Shown here one piece after another: positions 57,698-64,000 of a stretch of 64,000 nt of DNA. The DNA comes from Patellaria atrata CBS 101060 (Eukaryota > Ascomycota > Dothideomycetes > Patellariales > Patellariaceae). The notes under the pieces were generated by a model, which was not told the origin of the DNA, searched no databases, and worked only from the letters and a program-made list of their open reading frames with translations. The first letter of the stretch is position 1, and each line of letters starts with the position of its first letter. The DNA lies in contig MU006102.1 in the NCBI GenBank assembly GCA_010093705.1, positions 309,947 to 373,946 on the forward strand, written 5' to 3'. The position numbers and the translations under genes were made by a program.

Positions 57698-58853
57698 ATG
57701 GAGAAATATTCCCAATTTAGGGACAGAGGTACTTATTTGATTCCACGCGCTCCAAATTCTTACCTTTCACTAACAAGTATACAGGTTCAGGCATCGCGCC
57801 TTTCTTTCCAGTTCCTACACAGAGTTCGGGAATATATCTTCCTTTCCACGTCTTTCTCTTTGTCGTTCGCGTACCACTACTCATCAGCACACTACTCTTC
57901 TACTCCATCGTCTTCTCATGGCTTCCTCTCGGAATGGGAGCAGTAGGTTTCCTAGCCAAAAAAGCAGCATTATGGGTTATACTGGGTATTTCAGGGGTAT
58001 GGTGGATAGATCTACAGATAGACGGGGTTAAAAGAGGGTAGGCAACATAGCATGTCCTCCGAGTTTGACATGACTTAGTGCTAAAGACTCCTGCAGCTCA
58101 CTTGCTCAGCATAATGCACATCGTCTACCACATCCAAAAACTATAATTGCTTCTTCGTTTACCTCACCGATCGATTGTCTATACCTTGCTGCAATATTTG
58201 ACCCGGTCTTCACTGTTTCGTTTCCGGACAGTCGCTCCGTTCAACGGATATCTCTCCTCCAAGCCATTTTCCGTGCTTTCGCTGCACCTCAACACAAACC
58301 ACCTCCTTCGGCCTACTTAACAGACCTTGAGACTCTTATCAAGAAGAATCCGGACTCGTGCATAGTCGTCTTCCCCGAATGCACGACTACAAACGGCAGA
58401 GGCATTCTACCATTCAGCCCTAGTATTCTCACCGCTCCCCCAAAGACAAAGATATTCCCGGTAAATCTACGTTATACGCCGGCTGATATTACTACACCCG
58501 TCCCCAATTCATACTTCACGTTTCTTTGGAATTTGTGCTCAAAACCTACTCATTGTATCCGCGTCCGCATTGCTGAGAGCGTCCACAATACCTCGCAATC
58601 AGCTCTCCGACCAGAGCCGCCAAAAGCGAAAAACTCCTATAACACAAATTTTTTCGACACGCTCAAATTAGACCCGAAGACCTCTGAGCTGCTGGACGGG
58701 AGCAACGACGGCGAAGAGCTAAATCCTGAGGAAATGGAGGTACTTGATAAGATAGGGGAGGCGTTGGCACGGTTAGGGCGGGTTAAGAGAGTCGGATTGA
58801 GTGTTAAGGAAAAAGAAGAGTTTGTGAAGGTGTGGACGAAGAAACGGAGCTAG
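57698..58853 (+). CDS. loa1: LOA1/VPS66-type lysophospholipid acyltransferase
   Basis: PlsC-family membrane acyltransferase; yeast Loa1/Vps66 acylates lysophosphatidic acid at ER and lipid droplets. Exons 57698-57728, 57785-58037 and 58097-58853 give 346 residues (MEKYSQFRDRG|SGIAPFFPV). Two membrane segments precede the catalytic part (VFLFVVRVPLLISTLLFYSI; AVGFLAKKAALWVILGISGV). The acyltransferase block I region reads SSFTSPIDCLYLAAIFDPVF, where the usual H-x4-D is replaced by S-x4-D, as a related substitution (N-x4-D) occurs in some Loa1-type proteins. Block III is VVFPECTTTNGRGILPFSP. The C-terminus is charged (ELLDGSNDGEELNPEEMEVL). The start was chosen as the only ATG leading through a proper donor (G|GTACTT) into the conserved membrane part. 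Confidence 0.85.
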
Positions 58854-60334
58854 AAACTAGCTGATCTGCGCACTAGAGACGTGACATGAGATGTCATTAT
58901 GCCCATATCTAAAAGAAATCCAAATCATCAAATGATTCTTGATTCAAACCCAGCAGTCAACTCTACTTGGTGGATAAAATACAATATCTTACACGGATTT
59001 TGTGAAACCAAAATTTCATCATGCGTGTTGGTTCAGCAAGTCTTTCAACCCTTTAGTCTGCCCTCTCCAGCTACCCATATCCTTTCCCATGTTATGGAAT
59101 CTTCCAGTCCACGGCACTCTCCCATATAAATCCCGAAAAGCATCCAGCCCGGTGAACTTAAAATTGTACGAAAATCCGAACAGCATTCACATACCTACTA
59201 CCTCATATCCACTCAAGCTGCCTCAAACCACCATCCAACCAACCCAGAACCATACAGCTCGCTCTCACCTCTACAAACGGCCAATCATATACTTCAGCAT
59301 AATGTACTATACATTCCCTCTCGCTCCACTGTATTGTACAAACCCACAAAACACAGAATTATACCAAGTTCCAAACTACATGCGGCTCACACCCCCCAAT
59401 CCCGTTTTCTTTCATATCGTACGGGAGCCTCATGTACCGTACGCATGGCTAACGTACCGAACCCCTTACCCTGATTACTGAGGGGGTTTTATGGACAGGT
59501 TAAGGGATACCTGCCCACTGATCCCACGCTTTTCGTTTCATGTCCAGCGGTTCTTGATCGCTTGTGATTGGGCTAAGTCGTCGCTTGAAGTATGATGGTA
59601 TAGATGTTTGCACGTTTGTGAGCAAGTCTTTGTGTGAAGGGATTGGATATCGTATCCACCGCTGGGTGCAAAATGTGCGTCTTGTTGCTGTTCTTGCTGT
59701 TCAGGACTGGTAGGAGAGGCACGAGGTGAGATATGTAGGTTGCTGGTAGAAATGTATTGGTAGGTCGAATGGGGCTGGGATTTTGTGCTTGGGATCAAGG
59801 TTTGGTTTTTGGTTGTGGTTCGTGTTATATTTAGAGGTGCTCTGGCGAAGTTGTAAGAACAGGGAGAGGTGCACGGTTTTTCCGGCGGAGGATAGTTATG
59901 TTTGGATTGGGTTACTGGATGCTGATTCTATAAGTATGTTTTTTCTTACTCTATTCTACCAGGGGATTGAAGAGAATAGAATGCACGCCATCCCTATAAA
60001 TGAGTAACTATATATTTCAGCAGACCGTGCAGCGTCTCCAACTCCACCGCACGGAAATCCCGGGCTGTACGAGACATCGACAACCGTATATATGTAAGGA
60101 CCGAAGCGTACCGAATGCAGCCCTCATCCACTTCAAACATATCAACCCAGCAGTATCTCCATCAAGCGCAGAAACCAAGAAACCCAACCCACCTAAACAA
60201 CCCAAACAACCCAAGCAGACCTAAACTATACCACCGCTCTATATTCTCTATACGCCACCCAACCCACCCTCAGCAAAAGCCTCCACGCAACCCAACCCCA
60301 AAACCCAAACAATCCCATCACCCCCCCAATCTCC
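58854..60334. other. Intergenic, low-complexity AC-rich tract
   Basis: No gene supported. A 60140-60400 tract is strongly A/C-rich (CCCAAACAACCCAAGCAG-like). A minus-strand frame at 59538-59798 is Gln/Ser/His-rich and open for about 85 codons but lacks an ATG and splice partners. CGTAC/GTACG words cluster at 59427-59462. Confidence 0.4.
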
Positions 60335-61497
60335 TTACAAAACCCACAACCCCACCACCAAAACAGCCGTCCAAACACCCACAACAGTAACCTCAGCAGC
60401 CCCACTCTCAGCAGGTCCAACAACCAAATACCACGCCCCCTCATCCCCACCCGCCTGCGTCATCAACATCGTAACCTCCCCCGTCCAACTCATCCGCCTT
60501 AAGAGACTCTCATCAATGCTCAACCCCAGCCGACTCAGCGCGTGGGAAGCATCGAAACGTGTCGTAATCGCCGGGATGGGGATCGGGGCCTGGGACGTCG
60601 CTAGTGTTGGCGTCGGGCCTACGGATCCAAAGATCGGGGAGGAAGCGTTTGTCGAGGTCGAGGTCGCGGCGGGTGTGTCCAGCGTCGAGAACACGGCGGG
60701 ATAGGTACTTGGTATCGTGGCTAGGAGTGTAGTCGGGGGTGGGATTTCGTAGGGGGTTGGTGTGGATGGGGACGGGGTCGCGGCTGTCGCGGCTGGGACG
60801 GTCGAGAATGATGGGATTGAGAAGTCGTAGGAGATGGGTGAGGGGATGGTGGGGGTTGGGGCGCGTTGGGGGTCTCGAGGGGTGATTTTAGGGGAGATGG
60901 GGCGGAGGAAGGATATGAGGGATTTGTAGGCGGAAAGGAAGGGGTGTGTGTAGAATGCTGAGGGCGTTAGTGGTGTTAATGCTGAGGAATGGGGGACTTA
61001 CAATCGCCTGCGCAGAGTTGGGTTCTCGTGGAGGTGAGGGAAATTGTGAGTTCTTCGTTGATAGCGGCGGAGGTGAGACAGGTTAAGCAGTTTGTCCAGA
61101 ATGTGCTGGGGTTTGTAGGTTAGTTGTGGTTTGGTATGGGAGTTTGGGATGAAGAGGATATCAGTACTTACGCAAAGGTGCTGTTAGTCGACTGCGCGCA
61201 GAAAGTGATCCGAAACCTTGTTTCCTCTTCATCGTCTAGTGCAACTAGGGAGTTTGGATAGTATTCCTCAATGAAGGTGCTGACGATACTGCAGTCTTGG
61301 TTGCTCCAACATCTCCCCGGACCAGCGATAACGTCATCTTTCATAGGATGGAGGAGAGGATGCTGGTTCTCAGGAGAAGCTCTGTCAACATACGCTATAT
61401 CTGTGGAGACTGCAAGCACAGGTCGCATGAGTAGTCTAGTCATGTTGAATTTAGACAAGCCGCGTAGGACTAAGATGAAGCTTCGACGGTTAACCAT
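60335..61497 (-). CDS. Ser/Thr/Pro-rich surface-type protein, unknown function
   Basis: Three exons, 61172-61497, 61002-61105 and 60335-60957, join in phase to give 350 residues. The N-terminal domain carries at least six Cys (GPGRCWSNQDCSIVST, ITFCAQS, FWTNCLTCLTSAAINEE, TRTQLCAGD), suggesting a disulfide-rich extracellular module. The middle is a long Pro/Thr/Ser linker, likely O-glycosylated, and the end is a hydrophobic tail (VTVVGVWTAVLVVGLWVL) with nothing after it, as in GPI-anchored proteins. The first ATG (MVNRRSFILVLRGL) gives a weak signal sequence; an internal Met (MTRLLMRPVLAVSTDIA) or an unseen upstream exon could be the true start. The family is not recognised. Confidence 0.6.
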
Positions 61498-62640
61498 ATT
61501 GCGATATCAAAGTAGAATGACAGTGTTGAGAAACCTTAAAAACAAGCGTGAGAGAAATAGAGGTCTCGATGCAGAGACTTAGTCTATCTCGAGAGAAAGA
61601 ATACATGACTGATAGACCTCCACGTCATGCCCCTTTATCATGTACGGTACAACTAATCAATGTTTCAAAGTTCATCACCAGCGTGATTCCTATGACCTTC
61701 CTCTTAGTGACTTTCTCGGCTTAAGGGACCGCGAACTCAAGGACAGAGTGGCAAATGAATAATAAAGAGTAACGGGTTTTATCCCGCGGTCACGTACCTG
61801 AGGCACGTTTGCACCTTAGAAGTATCACCTGGCTGAACATTCTTCCACTTCGGGGCCATAACCAAGTAGTAACGTACATATGTCCCATCCTTTAATTATA
61901 TAATATCCCGAAGCCCCGGGTTCGAGCCTCCCCAGCAGGGGGAGGGCAGATGTACCTCCGCTTCGGCAGGGGGAACTGTTTTTAATTTTACAATTTTTCT
62001 TATCATTTGCTTCATCACTCCTTTTTTTTTTTTTTTGGCACTGCATTTTGATGATTGGGTGGTTGTGGTTTTTATTGTTGATGTTCCTATTCGTGGGCCT
62101 AATATCTCCTGCTGAGACGACGTTCGTGGAGTGTACCCATCAACTACAAGTAAGGTTTGTTTTTGAATATTTTTTTACCTGCAAAGGTATGTAACGAAGA
62201 AAGAATTCTGACCGTTCTACAGGAAGGGAACTCTAGCTATTGGATGATTAGATATAGCAATGAAATGCATGTTGTGAGAATGATAAGAGCGGCATTAAGA
62301 AAACAAACCCACCAATCCGATGTGTACGAAAGTTTGGTATAACTCATTTAGGGGAAACTTTTTACGAGGGAACATTCACGTATAAAGAGATTAGTAGAAA
62401 GATAATAAAAAAAAGGGCCAACGAAGCTCCACATTACGCCTTACCTTCTTTTGAGAATAAAAATAAAGAAAAGAAGACAGCCCATAAGATACTATAAATA
62501 TAACCGAGATACGAAACTACAATTTGAAAGCCCTATTCAGAACTCCACAAGTATGAGAGGAATTCCTAGATGGATATCATAGAAGAAAGATCCCCTCACT
62601 CACACGCCAGAGAAAGGAAATAGCCCTCGACCAGAAGCCT
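61498..62640. other. Intergenic with hairpin and poly-T tail
   Basis: No gene supported. Around 61905-61950 a GGTTCGAGCC word (tRNA B-box-like) is followed by a strong hairpin (CCTCCCC-AGCA-GGGGGAGG) and, 70 bp later, a run of about 17 T (to 62036). Confidence 0.4.
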
Positions 62641-63381
62641 CTAAAAGATTTCCAACCCCTCAAACTCGACGCACAAATTCCGTTGACTCGTACTTGGACC
62701 ACCATGTCTCTGCGAGTACTGAGTAGGTCCAAAGTTCGCCGGCCGTGACGCATACACCCCCACACGCACCGCTTTATCTTCGACTCCCCAGAAGAACCAG
62801 GTCACCTCCCTCAGCTTCTTCCAGCCGTTCACGTCGTCCTCGTACCAGACCCAGAGCGCGTATCCGATGCGCTCGATCTTCACCCTGAGGTCCGTTCTGC
62901 GCGCGTGATGTGGGGGGAGGGCCGAAAGGGACCAATCCGCCCCATCCGACGTCGCGCAGACGGACGTGGCATGGCATGCGTTACTGCAGAACTCGAGGCC
63001 AACCTTGACCCACTTGGAGACGGGGGCTGGGGGGGTATACGATGGGGGCGTCGAGTTCACCGATGCTGCTGTCTGGGTGACAGTGGAGTTCGTTACTGTT
63101 GCAGCTCCACCGCGAATTGTGCTCGGCGGAGCTCCGGCAAAGATGACCAGACCGGCTTGATCCCATTCCATCTCCCAGTCTGCCGATACCGTGACCTCGG
63201 CGGCTACGAAGGGATTCCGCAGCGCTGTGTACAGGATCGGTGCGGTGGAGGTGTCACGACTTGGTGGCTTCCGCCAGAGATCTGTGTTCGGCGGGGCGGA
63301 AAGCTTGAATGATCCCAACCATTCTGGCACCGAGGAGGAAGGGATATTGAGCGCCGAAAACGAAGCCGGATCTGGAGGCAT
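62641..63381 (-). CDS. DUF1349 family protein (concanavalin A-like fold)
   Basis: Intronless, 246 residues from the ATG at 63381 (MPPDPASFSALNIPSSSVPE). Family features: APPNTDLWRKPPSRDT near residue 30, APILYTALRNPFVAAEVTVS, DWEMEWDQAGLVIFAG, SKWVKVGLEFCSNACHATSV, CATSDGADWSLSALPP, RIGYALWVWYED, LREVTWFFWG with VRVGVYASRP, and the C-terminal CVEFEGLEIF. These match the DUF1349 group (jelly-roll, concanavalin A-like), which includes yeast Ree1, a regulator connected with enolase. No signal peptide is seen, so the protein is probably cytosolic. The biochemical role is unknown. Confidence 0.82.
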   Translation of the reverse strand: MPPDPASFSALNIPSSSVPEWLGSFKLSAPPNTDLWRKPPSRDTSTAPILYTALRNPFVAAEVTVSADWEMEWDQAGLVIFAGAPPSTIRGGAATVTNSTVTQTAASVNSTPPSYTPPAPVSKWVKVGLEFCSNACHATSVCATSDGADWSLSALPPHHARRTDLRVKIERIGYALWVWYEDDVNGWKKLREVTWFFWGVEDKAVRVGVYASRPANFGPTQYSQRHGGPSTSQRNLCVEFEGLEIF

Positions 63382-64000
63382 TCCTCAAAAATGAGGAGGG
63401 TTATCACAATGGAAGTTGGGAGCCGTGTATTACTGCCCGACTTATAGAACTAATCCTGCCCGCCTAATCTCCGCCTTTTCCACTTGTGGCTTCAAAGGTT
63501 AAATGAACTCCCTTCGCGAGTGAAAAATCTTCCGCGAATCCGGGAGGCGATTATCATTCGTTTGCTTCGTATGAGCGGCAGCAAGGATTTGGGCATAAGC
63601 TGACTTTCCGGGGCGCAACGAGATCGGTGCTGCGCAGGAAGGCGGAAGCGCGCAATTCTACAATAATGAGACGTTAATGGACAATGCTATCTGGATCTGT
63701 CTTGACCGGCTGCTGACTTCGATACGCGACGAGCTGTTCGGTGGATCCTCCGCCTCGAATTGACGCTTAGGTTCGTGATCTGATAGACAGGTTGATACAA
63801 CTTTTTTTTTAGTGAACAGTCTACCAGAACTAGAACTAGTAGAACTAGACTTAGACCGTATCCTGCTTATTCTGGGTTAAGGCGCGTTGTTGACCCGAAA
63901 TTGTCTCAGCCAGAGTGTCAGACATTAACAGGAGCGTATCCTGAGCTCAATATATGCTCTTTCGTGCAGCCACGAACAAAATGCTTTGGACCACCAAGAA
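63382..64000. other. Intergenic window end
   Basis: No gene supported. A small AGAACTAG tandem lies at about 63827-63850. Confidence 0.4.

Noticed and set aside
59002-59481. 159-codon plus-strand frame
   Set aside because: No motif, odd composition, no splice or start support, and AT/CA-rich intergenic setting.

Overview
The window is nuclear DNA of a filamentous ascomycete (Pezizomycotina). The evidence is compact intron-bearing genes (introns about 40-320 nt, GT(A/R)NG donors, CTAAC/CTRAY branch sites close to the acceptor), a fungal gene set (DFR1, CCT8, NSE4, VPS34, a microsomal P450, HAT1, PDA1, SFC1, ATG3, KU70, a C-terminal-motor kinesin) and AT-rich islands of the kind left by RIP. 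The protein styles suggest Leotiomycetes/Helotiales, but that is inference.

Left part (1-16.5 kb), gene-dense housekeeping: MED22 (+), dihydrofolate reductase (+), a duplicated-domain F-box-like protein (-), an unknown ORF carrying one internal stop (-), CCT8 (-), NSE4 (-), VPS34 (+) and an AtuA-like/DUF1446 protein (-). From 16.5 to 19.2 kb there is a gene-free stretch with a 1.2-kb element bounded by 29-bp terminal inverted repeats and AT-rich arms. It is followed by an isotrichodermin-hydroxylase-like cytochrome P450 (+), then about 3.3 kb with no convincing gene.

Middle (24.4-42.2 kb), again gene-rich: an FHF-complex FHIP/RAI16-like protein (+), a 34-bp minisatellite, an SLC4/Bor1-like anion exchanger (-) divergent from HAT1 (+), PDA1 (-), two small unknown genes (+), the mitochondrial succinate-fumarate carrier SFC1 (+), a small secreted protein (+) and ATG3 (-).

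Right part: an F-box/LRR protein (-), then a gene-poor accessory island (about 44.5-51.2 kb). The island holds decayed reading frames, a fold-back inverted repeat and two diverged copies of a tiny single-pass membrane protein. After it come KU70 (-), a kinesin-14 (-), a LOA1/VPS66-type acyltransferase (+), a Ser/Thr/Pro-rich surface-type protein (-) and a DUF1349 protein (-).

The genes do not form one pathway or a recognisable biosynthetic cluster; they are mostly independent core functions: transcription (MED22, HAT1), DNA repair (NSE4, KU70), trafficking and autophagy (VPS34, FHIP, kinesin-14, ATG3, LOA1), and carbon metabolism (PDA1, SFC1). I found no complete retroelement, virus-like element, rRNA, confident tRNA or CRISPR. 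The most unusual signals are the TIR element, the tiny membrane-protein pair, the once-interrupted ORF, the recurrent GTACGG/CCGTAC hexamer between genes, and C-rich to G-rich composition flips inside several genes.
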